Source of the DNA: Eubacteriales bacterium
GTDB taxonomy: Bacteria; Bacillota; Clostridia; Acetivibrionales; JANLFN01
Assembly (NCBI GenBank): GCA_024655885.1
Contig: JANLFN010000012.1
Coordinates: 39,886-103,885 of the forward strand
DNA length: 64,000 nt
Reading direction: 5' to 3'
Shown here: piece by piece, positions 1 to 8,499 of the stretch
Layout: each line of letters starts with the position of its first letter
Position numbering within the stretch: position 1 is the stretch's first letter
Notes under the pieces: model-generated
Databases searched by the model: none
Told to the model about the DNA's origin: nothing
Seen by the model: the letters and a program-made list of their open reading frames with translations, nothing else
Made by a program: the position numbers and the translations under genes

Positions 1-2640
1 AAGGTGGGTCTGGTCAAGGTGCGCCTTTACAGGCCCTTTTCCATCAAGCACTTCTTAAATGCCCTGCCCAAGACGGTGAAGAAGATTGCTGTCCTTGACA
101 GGACAAAAGAGCCCGGCGCCATTGGAGAACCGTTGTATGAAGATGTGTGTACGGCATTCTTTGAAGCGGATGAAAGGCCTGTGACAGTGGCAGGACGCTA
201 CGGACTTGGTTCCAAGGATACCACCCCCGCACAGATTGTGGCGGTATATGAAAACCTTAAGTCCTCCAGCCCAAAGAATCACTTTACCATAGGAATAGAA
301 GACGATGTGACCCACACCTCTCTTGACGTGGGAGAGTATATCGATACGGCGCCGGAGGGCACCATCAGCTGCAAATTCTGGGGCCTGGGGTCGGACGGCA
401 CGGTGGGAGCAAACAAGAATGCCATAAAGATCATCGGGGACTATACGGACCTGTATGCCCAAGGGTATTTCTATTACGACGCCAAAAAGTCCGGCGGTGT
501 AACGGTATCCCACCTAAGGTTCGGCAAACAGCCCATCAGGTCCACATACCTGGTTAAAAAGGCTAATTTCGTGGCATGCCACAACCCATCCTATATAGGT
601 AAATACGATATGGTTTCAGACCTCAAGGAAAACGGCACATTCCTTTTAAACTGCCCCTGGTCCGAAAAGGATTTGGATGAAAAGCTTCCGGGAAAGATGA
701 AGAGGTTTATCGCCAAAAACAATATCAAGCTGTATACCATAGATGCGGTAGGAATCGCAAGAGAACTGGGCTTAGGCGGAAGGATCAACATGATCATGCA
801 GTCCGCATTCTTTAAGCTGGCGGGTATCATTCCCATTGAAGACGCCGTCAGGCACATGAAAGAGGCCATTCTGGAAAGCTACGGCAAAAAAGGCGATAAG
901 GTGGTGAACATGAACTACCAGGCCGTGGACAAGGGAATTAACGCCTTAAAGAGGATAGAAATTCCTGCCGGATGGGCCAACGCCGTTGATGAAGCCGTGG
1001 AAGAGAAGGAAGTCCCCGAATTTATAAAAAATATCCTCATACCCATGAACAACCAGGAAGGCGATAATCTGCCTGTGAGCGCTTTTGTGGGAATGGAAGA
1101 CGGCAGCTTCCCGCAGGGCACCTCAAAATATGAAAAGAGGGGAATTGCCGTTGAAGTTCCTGAGTGGCAGGTGGAGCATTGCATCCAGTGCAACCAGTGT
1201 TCTTACGTATGTCCCCATGCCGCGGTCAGGCCCTTCCTTTTAAGTGAGGATGAAGTGAAGAACGCCCCGGCGGGCTTTGCTTCGAAAAAGGCAATAGGCA
1301 AAGGTTTTGAGCCCTATAACTTCAAAATCCAGGTGTCCGTGCTTGACTGCACAGGCTGCGGCAACTGTGCAAGGGTTTGCCCGGCCAAGGAAAAGGCACT
1401 GGTCATGAAGCCCATTGAGACTCAAACCTCTGAAATGGATAACTGGGAATATGCGTTGAAGCTGTCCAAAAAAGAGAATCCCATGGATAAGGAAACCGTA
1501 AAGGGAAGCCAGTTCGAGCAGCCGCTGCTTGAATTCTCGGGCGCCTGTGCAGGCTGCGGCGAGACACCGTACGCGAAGCTTATCACTCAGCTGTTCGGGG
1601 ACAGGATGCTCATTGCAAACGCTACCGGCTGTTCCTCCATATGGGGCGGCAGTGCACCTTCCACTCCGTATACGGTCAATGAAAAAGGCTATGGACCCGC
1701 GTGGGCAAACTCCCTGTTCGAGGACAATGCGGAATACGGTTATGGCATGCTGCTTGGCGTCAAACAAGTAAGGGGCAAGCTTTTAGAGCTTTGCAATGAA
1801 GCTCTTGGATTGGAAATAGAAGACGAATTAAAGGCCGCATTAAAGGCATGGACGGACAACTTCAACAGTGCAAAAGGCTCCAAGCAGGCAGCCCTTGCAT
1901 TAATCCCGCTGCTTGAGGAGTATAGTGGAAATAACCCGAAAGCCAGGGAAATTTTCGCCCAGATCCTGGACAAAAAGGATCTCCTTGTGAAGAAATCCCA
2001 GTGGGTATTCGGCGGAGACGGCTGGGCTTATGATATAGGCTACGGCGGATTGGACCATGTCCTGGCCAGCGGTCAGGATATAAACGTCCTGGTATTTGAT
2101 ACCGAGGTTTATTCCAATACCGGCGGACAGTCTTCCAAGTCCACTCCTACCGGAGCCGTTGCGCAGTTTGCCGCCGCAGGCAAGGCCGTCAAGAAAAAGG
2201 ACCTGGGAATGATGGCTATGTCCTACGGCTATGTATACGTGGCCCAGGTGGCCATGGGAGCCAACCAGAACCAGTTCATCAAGGCGCTGGTGGAAGCGGA
2301 AAGCTATCCCGGACCGTCCTTGATCATCGCATATGCTCCCTGCATCAACCATGGATTGAAAGAGGGCATGGGCTGCAGCCAGCTGGAAGAAAAGAAGGCT
2401 GTAGAAGCAGGCTACTGGCACCTGTACCGGTACAATCCCCTCCTCAAGCTTGAGGGAAAGAACCCGTTCACTCTTGATTCCAAAGAGCCTACGGCTCCCT
2501 TTAAAGACTTCCTCATGGGAGAAGTGCGCTACTCATCCCTCACCCTGACCTTCCCTGAAAGGGCTGAAAGGCTGTTTGAAGCGGCTGAAAAGGATGCCAG
2601 GGAGAGGTACGAAAGCTATAAGAGGCTGGCGGGCATTTAA
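1..2640 (+). CDS. nifJ: Pyruvate:ferredoxin oxidoreductase, single-chain (5' end outside window)
   Basis: Oxidatively decarboxylates pyruvate with CoA to acetyl-CoA and CO2, reducing ferredoxin; cytoplasmic, thiamine-diphosphate and [4Fe-4S] dependent. The frame is open from base 1, so the N-terminal part lies upstream; about 880 residues are present against roughly 1,170 usual for the family. Two bacterial-ferredoxin motifs are visible, CIQCNQCSYVCP (near nt 1180) and CTGCGNCARVCP (near nt 1350), then the CAGCGET cysteine pair near nt 1546 that serves the cluster close to TPP, the TPP-binding segment beginning GDGWAYDIG near nt 2014, and the late APCINHG cysteine near nt 2335. A strong hairpin terminator follows the stop. 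A four-subunit PFOR-type operon lies 3.7 kb downstream, so this organism has two architectures of the enzyme side by side. Identity is secure; only the start is missing. Confidence 0.96.
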   Translation, partial: KVGLVKVRLYRPFSIKHFLNALPKTVKKIAVLDRTKEPGAIGEPLYEDVCTAFFEADERPVTVAGRYGLGSKDTTPAQIVAVYENLKSSSPKNHFTIGIEDDVTHTSLDVGEYIDTAPEGTISCKFWGLGSDGTVGANKNAIKIIGDYTDLYAQGYFYYDAKKSGGVTVSHLRFGKQPIRSTYLVKKANFVACHNPSYIGKYDMVSDLKENGTFLLNCPWSEKDLDEKLPGKMKRFIAKNNIKLYTIDAVGIARELGLGGRINMIMQSAFFKLAGIIPIEDAVRHMKEAILESYGKKGDKVVNMNYQAVDKGINALKRIEIPAGWANAVDEAVEEKEVPEFIKNILIPMNNQEGDNLPVSAFVGMEDGSFPQGTSKYEKRGIAVEVPEWQVEHCIQCNQCSYVCPHAAVRPFLLSEDEVKNAPAGFASKKAIGKGFEPYNFKIQVSVLDCTGCGNCARVCPAKEKALVMKPIETQTSEMDNWEYALKLSKKENPMDKETVKGSQFEQPLLEFSGACAGCGETPYAKLITQLFGDRMLIANATGCSSIWGGSAPSTPYTVNEKGYGPAWANSLFEDNAEYGYGMLLGVKQVRGKLLELCNEALGLEIEDELKAALKAWTDNFNSAKGSKQAALALIPLLEEYSGNNPKAREIFAQILDKKDLLVKKSQWVFGGDGWAYDIGYGGLDHVLASGQDINVLVFDTEVYSNTGGQSSKSTPTGAVAQFAAAGKAVKKKDLGMMAMSYGYVYVAQVAMGANQNQFIKALVEAESYPGPSLIIAYAPCINHGLKEGMGCSQLEEKKAVEAGYWHLYRYNPLLKLEGKNPFTLDSKEPTAPFKDFLMGEVRYSSLTLTFPERAERLFEAAEKDARERYESYKRLAGI

Positions 2641-2654
2641 GCCCCGGCACACAG

Positions 2655-2683
2655 GAGAGGGGAACCATCCCCTCTCTTTTTTA
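2655..2683 (+). terminator. Rho-independent terminator after nifJ
   Basis: A perfect 9-bp stem, GAGAGGGGA / TCCCCTCTC, with an ACCA loop is followed by TTTTTTATTTT. It lies between convergent genes and ends nifJ transcription. Confidence 0.9.
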
Positions 2684-2688
2684 TTTTC

Positions 2689-3009
2689 TTATTCCTCTTT
2701 GCTGATTTTCATCTCCACATTTTTAGGCAGCGCCAGTCCGCAGGCCACTTCAATCCCTTTGATGATGGCCGACGGTACGGGACAGGCGGCATGCTTGCAG
2801 TACTTTCTGCAAATCTGATATATATTTGATTCCCCCACTTTTGCAAAGCATTCTTTAATCCCGTTTGCTTCCTTTAATTCCTCTTCCAGGGGTTTCATGC
2901 TGGGACAGGTGGTAGCAAAGTCTATTTTTACGTTCTGTTTCCCTTGGGCCGTCACCCGGATGGTTGTATGAAAGCCGCAAATCCCGGGGTTTACCTCCAC
3001 TTTCGCCAT
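2689..3009 (-). CDS. Small cysteine-containing protein, DUF6951-like
   Basis: A 106-residue protein starting MAKVEVNPGICGF. The ATG at 3009 is preferred over an upstream in-frame start because a GGAGTGGAGA ribosome-binding site precedes it. Seven cysteines (residues 11, 35, 54, 67, 71, 76, 90), including a C-x3-C-x4-C cluster in ICRKYCKHAACP, suggest metal or Fe-S binding, but no known cluster motif is matched exactly. No signal peptide or membrane segment is seen. It resembles small proteins I recall as DUF6951, whose function is unknown to me. It lies 43 bp downstream of the FAD/Fe-S oxidoreductase on the same strand, so the two are probably co-transcribed and may act together. Function not assigned. 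Confidence 0.8.
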   Translation of the reverse strand: MAKVEVNPGICGFHTTIRVTAQGKQNVKIDFATTCPSMKPLEEELKEANGIKECFAKVGESNIYQICRKYCKHAACPVPSAIIKGIEVACGLALPKNVEMKISKEE

Positions 3010-3052
3010 TTTCTCCACTCCTATTCGCAATTGATTTTGCATAGATATCATA

Positions 3053-6000
3053 TCAAAAAATCCTGATGGAAGGCAACTGTTTTGTTTTTACGTACTGGAT
3101 CATCGCAGGCGTCACGAGGACCGCAATTTCAGGCAGCACGTGGGGCAGCATATTCTCCATGGTTTTGGGCATAAGGTCGGGCATCTGCTTCTTCATGAAG
3201 TCCGGCATTTCGATCATCTTTTCCACCTCACGCAGCATATCCGGCATGACCTTGGGCATGAGGATCGGCATCAAAAGCGGCATCATGGGCGGCATCATCC
3301 GCGCCATCATCCTGTCTAGTCCCGGCACCTTAGCCATCTTCATCATGCCCCGCAGAGGTGCGGGAAGCGCGTCCATCATCCTGGGGATGAGCAAGGTCAT
3401 GAGTTTAGCCATGTTGGGTACCTGCATGAGGGTGATCACCTTGTCAAACACAGCCCACATTTCCAGAACATAGGGCGTATAATCCGGAAGCTCTATTCCA
3501 AGGCCTTTAGCCGCAACAGCAGCCAGATCCTTAACCGGTATATCCATTCCGTTCGCATCGGCGGAAACCCTCATCTGGAACTGGCAGCAGGGGCACAGCG
3601 CCACACAGGCGTCCGCTCCGCAGGCCGCAACTTCTTCGAGTTTCATTCTGCCCAGTTTGTTTGACAGCGGGTCCGGCTCGCTGATTCTTGTCAGCACCGA
3701 GCCGCAGCACAAGCCGTTTTCACGGTTATGTTCCATTTCCACAAGCTCAACGCCGGGTATGGCTTTCAGCATATCCCTTGGGGGTTCGTAGATCCCTCCG
3801 GCGCGTCCGATATGGCAGGAGTCGTGGAACGTCAGCTTCATATTGACAGGGTGTGTGAATTTCATTTCCCCCCTTGCAAGTTTTTCAGAAATCACCTCGG
3901 AATAGTGCTTTGCTTCAAAATCATATTCAATACCCAGTTTTTTGGCCCACTGGGGGTAATAGGTATGCCAGGTCAGCCAGCAGGCGGGGCAGGACGCAAT
4001 TACGGTTTTTACACCGTGCTCCTTCATTTTGCGGATATTGTGGCGCATGATCTTTTCAAACACGTCCCACCGGCCTGCAACAAGCATGGGTATACCACAG
4101 CAGGCTTCATCCTTGCCGAGGTACGTGAATTCAACCCCCGCCGCATCCAGTAAGCGTGCGGATGCCGCTGCAATATCCTTTTCCACGAAAGATGCGGTAC
4201 AGCCCGGGAAATATGCTATCTCTGCCTTATCTTTAATTTTTGGCCTCAAGTCCTCAGGAACCCATTCATCCCTTTTTTCCGCAAAATTGGCCCAGATGTT
4301 TTTTTCTTTTCCCGCACTGGCTGCCATGAGCTCAAATGCAGGGAAGGTCATCTGTTTCCCCGAATTCACAAGTTCTCCCCGCATGACCGCCCAGGAGGGC
4401 TCAATGGGAAGATCCAGCTGGCAGGTGAAATCGCAGCGCTCACAGGTGGTACATTTGAGGAAATTATTCGTCATTTCCTGGTCGAATTTTTCCCTTCCCT
4501 CCGCCACTCTCCGGAGATAGGCCCACTTACCCCTGGGGCTTGTAGACTCCCATCCCTTTCCTCCGTACAGCTCGCAGACATTCCGGCAGTATCCGCAGCG
4601 CGCGCACGAATAGGCATACCAGACCACATCCCCGGGCAGCCCGTTTTTGGCTTTCCAGTTTTCCCTCAACTGCGGTTTTATCCTGTTGCCCATAATCCTG
4701 ACCATAGGCTCAAAAGCCAGAGCCGTGCCGATCATCATTTTCATCAGGGGAATACCCGAAAGCTTCCGCGGGTTGAATAAATTCTTCGCATCCTTTTCCC
4801 TCTTGAAATTCAGCCACTGGCTGATCCTCGTGCGGTGAACCTGGTTCGCCTCCTGGGCCAGATAAAGACCCGAGGCATAAGCTCTGCCTCCATACCTTTT
4901 TGCAAGCTTCAGTATGGACAGGGAGAGGGTAAAAGCCAGGTTGAAGGTGAGCTTGCGCGCATCATGGGGAATAAGGCACAGTAAAACGATGTGTTTGCTG
5001 CTGACCATGGTAGCTTCAACCAAGACAGGCGGTTTGACCGTTTCCTCCATCTGCTCAAAGACCTCTGCGATCCGGTTTAACGGCACAATTACCTCCGCAG
5101 GGACCAAGGAAGGCCCGATTCTTTTAATTTTCATGGGGTTGAAGCGGTCCTCCCACTCATGCTCCGTAATGTCCTGCGGGAGCATTACGGCCCCTGCGTC
5201 CTTTACAATGGGTGCCAGCTTCTTTTCAACGGAGGCCGCGCGGGATTCATCACATGCAAGCAGCAGGATATAGCTTTCGGGAAGGACCGGTTTGGGCAGC
5301 GGATGTCCATGGTGCGTCTTAGGCGGAACCCTGTTTTTTAAGCGGGCCGCTGTGGGGTTCATGAATCCCGCATGCCATAGCGGAAGCCCTTTCAAATCTA
5401 TCTGTTCCAGTATTTCCTGGACCTGTGCCGGTGTTTTTGCTTCAATACCGAAGGCGGTATGTTTTTCAAGGGCGCGAAGGCGTAACGTTATGCTGGTTAT
5501 AATGCCGGTTGTTCCCATTGCACCGCTCACCAGAGAAAGATCTTTCGCTGCCAGGGTTATTTTGCTCCCGTCCGGGGTGATAACCGTCGCGGATTCCACA
5601 TTTTGCTCGAACAGCCCGTACTGGTAGCTTCCGAAGCCTGCGCCGCCTCCCTGGGCCAGCCACCCTCCCACAGTGGACGCAGGCGCGCTGGTGGGCATCA
5701 TACGCACCGCAAGCCCGGCGGCGTTCAGCTTGAATTCAAGATCCTTCCACACAATCCCCGGCTCGACGGTTACAGTTTTTTTATCCGTGTCCATGTGAAT
5801 GATTTTATTGAAGTGAACCAGCTCCATCACAACACTTCCCGGTACGGGAACGACCCCTCCATAGCCCGAAGATGCGGCAGCGCGGGGAATAATCGGCACG
5901 CTGTACTTATTCGCCCATGCTACAACTTGAATGACCTCATTCTCGTTTTGCGGCTGTACAATGGCTGCAGGAGTCGTTTTGCCCACCAGCCGCTTCGGCA

Positions 6001-6127
6001 TGGAAGGCAGTTCTCCCATATCGCTTTCATAGAGATGCCGTTCCCTCAAATCCGTATTAATCCGCAAGCCTTCAATATTCTTCAGCTCAAGCAGCGACTC
6101 AGCGCTCAATTCTTTTACGTGAGCCAC
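3053..6127 (-). CDS. FAD-linked oxidase / Fe-S / CCG-domain oxidoreductase (GlcD-GlcF fusion type) with Met-rich tail
   Basis: A 1024-residue fusion. Residues about 50-240 form the PCMH-type FAD-binding domain of the glycolate oxidase/D-lactate dehydrogenase family, followed by the FAD-oxidase C-terminal domain. Next come two Fe-S motifs, CARCGYCRNVC and CTTCERCDFTC, then two CCG cysteine-rich domains (PGCTASF...ACCGIP and HDSCHIG...LCCGS...CPCCQ) like GlcF/HdrB/LldE. The likely reaction is oxidation of a 2-hydroxy acid such as D-lactate or glycolate, with electrons passed to Fe-S carriers; the substrate is inferred, and pyruvate-using PFOR genes on both sides would suit lactate. The last ~130 residues are a methionine/proline-rich tail not part of the standard fold. 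The start is GTG at 6127 behind GGGGGG with 5-nt spacing. Probably an operon with the small Cys protein downstream. Confidence 0.9.
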   Translation of the reverse strand: MAHVKELSAESLLELKNIEGLRINTDLRERHLYESDMGELPSMPKRLVGKTTPAAIVQPQNENEVIQVVAWANKYSVPIIPRAAASSGYGGVVPVPGSVVMELVHFNKIIHMDTDKKTVTVEPGIVWKDLEFKLNAAGLAVRMMPTSAPASTVGGWLAQGGGAGFGSYQYGLFEQNVESATVITPDGSKITLAAKDLSLVSGAMGTTGIITSITLRLRALEKHTAFGIEAKTPAQVQEILEQIDLKGLPLWHAGFMNPTAARLKNRVPPKTHHGHPLPKPVLPESYILLLACDESRAASVEKKLAPIVKDAGAVMLPQDITEHEWEDRFNPMKIKRIGPSLVPAEVIVPLNRIAEVFEQMEETVKPPVLVEATMVSSKHIVLLCLIPHDARKLTFNLAFTLSLSILKLAKRYGGRAYASGLYLAQEANQVHRTRISQWLNFKREKDAKNLFNPRKLSGIPLMKMMIGTALAFEPMVRIMGNRIKPQLRENWKAKNGLPGDVVWYAYSCARCGYCRNVCELYGGKGWESTSPRGKWAYLRRVAEGREKFDQEMTNNFLKCTTCERCDFTCQLDLPIEPSWAVMRGELVNSGKQMTFPAFELMAASAGKEKNIWANFAEKRDEWVPEDLRPKIKDKAEIAYFPGCTASFVEKDIAAASARLLDAAGVEFTYLGKDEACCGIPMLVAGRWDVFEKIMRHNIRKMKEHGVKTVIASCPACWLTWHTYYPQWAKKLGIEYDFEAKHYSEVISEKLARGEMKFTHPVNMKLTFHDSCHIGRAGGIYEPPRDMLKAIPGVELVEMEHNRENGLCCGSVLTRISEPDPLSNKLGRMKLEEVAACGADACVALCPCCQFQMRVSADANGMDIPVKDLAAVAAKGLGIELPDYTPYVLEMWAVFDKVITLMQVPNMAKLMTLLIPRMMDALPAPLRGMMKMAKVPGLDRMMARMMPPMMPLLMPILMPKVMPDMLREVEKMIEMPDFMKKQMPDLMPKTMENMLPHVLPEIAVLVTPAMIQYVKTKQLPSIRIF

Positions 6128-6204
6128 TAAAACCCCCCCTTGAAATTTGAATTTATATTTAAATTTTATACCTTTTATTATTATATTTCAATATACAAAT
6201 ATAT

Positions 6205-6220
6205 TAATATTTGAATATTA
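6205..6220. promoter_or_regulatory. Inverted repeat in AT-rich divergent promoter region
   Basis: The 242-bp gap between the leftward FAD/Fe-S gene and rightward porG is very AT-rich. It holds a perfect palindrome TAATATT-TG-AATATTA at 6205-6220 and a second hairpin TCAGGA-TATAGC-TCCTGA at 6289-6306. The first could be an operator shared by the divergent units, the second a leader hairpin of the por operon. No regulator is identified nearby. Confidence 0.35.
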
Positions 6221-6369
6221 TGCCGGTTTTATTTATATGCCGCATTTTTTTATGCCCTTGGGTAAAAAATAACCCTGTACCAGTAAATTCAGGATATAGC
6301 TCCTGACCCTGAAATTGATGGGACATGGAGTTGTATCCTCTGTTCACCACTGTAAGGAGGTTCAAACGC

Positions 6370-6948
6370 ATGAGTCATGTTGTTGAAATAAGATGGCACG
6401 GACGCGGGGGACAGGGCGCAAAAACAGCCTCCCTGCTCCTTGCGGACGCCGCCTTTAACACGGGCAAATACATCCAGGGCTTCCCCGAATACGGCCCCGA
6501 AAGGATGGGCGCTCCCATTACGGCCTACAACAGAATAAGCGATGAGCGGATTACCATCCACAGCAATATCTATAAGCCGGATTACGTGGCTGTTGTGGAT
6601 GATACCCTTTTGACATCGGTGGATGTGACCGCCGGTCTTAAGGAAGAAGGTGCAATCATAGTAAACACCACAATGTCGCCGGAGGAAGTCAAGCCCCTGT
6701 TAAAAGGGTATAGGGGAAAGGTGTTTACCATAGACGCGCGGAAAATTTCCATGGAAACCCTGGGGAAATACTTCCCCAATACCCCCATGCTCGGCGCTGT
6801 AGTAAAAGTCAGCGGGGTCATGGATGAAAAGGAGTTTTTAAATGATATGGTGGAGTCTTTTAAACACAAGTTTTCCAAAAAGCCGGAAGTCATCGAAGGG
6901 AACGTAAAGGCACTTGAAAGGGCCATGCAGGAGGTGAAGGGCGCATGA
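6370..6948 (+). CDS. porG: 2-oxoacid:ferredoxin oxidoreductase, gamma subunit
   Basis: First gene of a four-subunit PFOR-type operon (gamma, delta, alpha, beta). The 192-residue protein starts VVEIRWHGRGGQGAKTAS, the hallmark of the pyruvate/ketoisovalerate oxidoreductase gamma domain, and includes FPEYGPERMGAPI. The ATG at 6370 follows AAGGAGG by 8 nt, so the upstream in-frame ATG at 6325 is rejected. In single-chain PFOR the corresponding domain is internal. The stop overlaps the porD start by four bases (ATGA), indicating translational coupling. Substrate preference (pyruvate versus other 2-oxoacids) cannot be read from sequence alone. Confidence 0.93.
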   Translation: MSHVVEIRWHGRGGQGAKTASLLLADAAFNTGKYIQGFPEYGPERMGAPITAYNRISDERITIHSNIYKPDYVAVVDDTLLTSVDVTAGLKEEGAIIVNTTMSPEEVKPLLKGYRGKVFTIDARKISMETLGKYFPNTPMLGAVVKVSGVMDEKEFLNDMVESFKHKFSKKPEVIEGNVKALERAMQEVKGA

Positions 6949-7268
6949 GCGGAAACAGCGGTAAAAAAACACTGAAAGCGGTCCCCCCGGACGTTCCATG
7001 GCGCCGCATCACCCGGGGCGGTATTATTGACAGCCCCGGGAATGCAGAGCTCTTTAAAACCGGCGACTGGAGGTCCATGAAGCCCGTATGGCTGCCCGAA
7101 AAATGCACGCAGTGCCTCCTGTGCTACCCGGTATGCCCGGATACGGCCATACCCGTGAATGAAGAGGGAAAACGGATGGATTATGATTATGACCACTGTA
7201 AGGGCTGTGGGATTTGTGCAAAGGTATGTCCCTTTGATGCCATCGATTTTGTGGAAGAAAGTAAATGA
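6945..7268 (+). CDS. porD: 2-oxoacid:ferredoxin oxidoreductase, delta (ferredoxin) subunit
   Basis: A 107-residue protein carrying two [4Fe-4S] motifs, CTQCLLCYPVCP and CKGCGICAKVCP, each in the 8Fe ferredoxin pattern. It relays electrons from the TPP centre to external ferredoxin. The N-terminal ~45 residues match the usual extension of PorD-type subunits. The start overlaps the porG stop (ATGA) and the stop lies 16 bp before porA. Confidence 0.93.
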   Translation: MSGNSGKKTLKAVPPDVPWRRITRGGIIDSPGNAELFKTGDWRSMKPVWLPEKCTQCLLCYPVCPDTAIPVNEEGKRMDYDYDHCKGCGICAKVCPFDAIDFVEESK

Positions 7269-7284
7269 AAGGAGAATGGGACAA

Positions 7285-8499
7285 ATGGCTATTAGAGATC
7301 GATTAAGCGGGAATGAGGCTACTGCCGTTGCCATGAAGCAGATTAACCCGGATGTGGTGGCGGCCTTCCCCATAACCCCGTCTACTGAAATACCCCAGTA
7401 CTTCTCAACCTTTGTGGCGGACGGTGCGGTGGACACCGAATTTGTGGCCGTTGAGTCGGAGCACAGCGCCATGTCCGCCTGTGTAGGCGCCCAGGCAGCC
7501 GGCGGCAGGGCTATGACCGCCACATCGGCCAACGGGCTGGCACTCATGTGGGAGGTGTTATACATCGCCGCCTCCCTGAGGCTCCCTATCGTTATGGCGT
7601 GTGTAAACCGGACCCTCTCGGGCCCGCTGAACATCCACAACGACCACAGCGATTCCATGGGAGCCAGGGATTCAGGCTGGATACAGCTGTATTCGGAAAA
7701 CAACCAGGAGGCTTACGACAACATGCTTATGGCCCACAGGATTGCCGAGCACCCGGATGTGATGCTCCCCATCATGGTGTGCCAGGATGGCTTTATCACC
7801 TCCCACGCCGTGGAAAACATTGAACTTATGGAAGATGAAAAGGTGAAGGCCTTTGTGGGAGAATACAAGCCCGATTTGCACCTTTTGCGCAAGGAAGCCC
7901 CTATTTCGGTGGGCCCCCTGGATTTGCCGGCCTTTTGCTTCGAACACAAGCGCCAGCAGGCGGAAGCCATGAGGAAGGCAAAAAGCGTCATACTGGAGGT
8001 AGCCCGGGAGTTTGCCCGGATATCCGGGCGTCATTACGGCTTTTTCGAGGAGTATAGAACCGATGACGCGGAAGTGGCGGCGGTTCTATTGAATTCCACA
8101 GCGGGTACGGCCAAATTCGCGGTGGACCGTTTGAGGGAGCAGGGCAAAAAAGTAGGACTGGTCAAGCTCAGGGTCTTCAGGCCCTTCCCTGCGGATGAGA
8201 TTGCCGCGGCGCTGTGGAAATTCAAAGCCGTTGCCGTGATGGACAAGGCAGACAGCTTTAACGCCGCCGGAGGGCCGCTTTTTACCGAAGTTGCCAGCGC
8301 ACTGTTCGTAAAAGGGGCTCCGGGTCCCAAGATTGTAAATTTTATTTACGGCATCGGCCAGAGAGATGTCAAGGCGGAGGATATGGAATTCGTCTATAAT
8401 GAACTGTTGAATATCGCAAACACCGGCAGGGTTGGCAGTGTATACAACTACCTGGGTGTAAAGGAAGAGGAGGCGGTACTGAATGGCTTACAGTCTTAA
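7285..8499 (+). CDS. porA: 2-oxoacid:ferredoxin oxidoreductase, alpha subunit
   Basis: A 404-residue alpha subunit starting MAIRDRLSGNEA. It contains the family signatures FPITPSTEIPQ, ESEHSAMSACVGAQAAGGRA and the later VGLVKLRVFRPFP segment, which also appears at the start of the nifJ fragment (VGLVKVRLYRPFS), showing homology of the two enzymes. This subunit binds the substrate and CoA side of the active site. The ATG at 7285 was chosen because AAAGGAG sits 10 nt upstream; the ATG at 7276 is too close. The end overlaps porB by 17 bp. Confidence 0.94.
   Translation: MAIRDRLSGNEATAVAMKQINPDVVAAFPITPSTEIPQYFSTFVADGAVDTEFVAVESEHSAMSACVGAQAAGGRAMTATSANGLALMWEVLYIAASLRLPIVMACVNRTLSGPLNIHNDHSDSMGARDSGWIQLYSENNQEAYDNMLMAHRIAEHPDVMLPIMVCQDGFITSHAVENIELMEDEKVKAFVGEYKPDLHLLRKEAPISVGPLDLPAFCFEHKRQQAEAMRKAKSVILEVAREFARISGRHYGFFEEYRTDDAEVAAVLLNSTAGTAKFAVDRLREQGKKVGLVKLRVFRPFPADEIAAALWKFKAVAVMDKADSFNAAGGPLFTEVASALFVKGAPGPKIVNFIYGIGQRDVKAEDMEFVYNELLNIANTGRVGSVYNYLGVKEEEAVLNGLQS

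Noticed and set aside
5603..6130. 175-codon frame opposite the FAD/Fe-S oxidoreductase
   Set aside because: It is a shadow of a highly conserved domain on the other strand; long antisense frames are frequent in this GC-richer gene.
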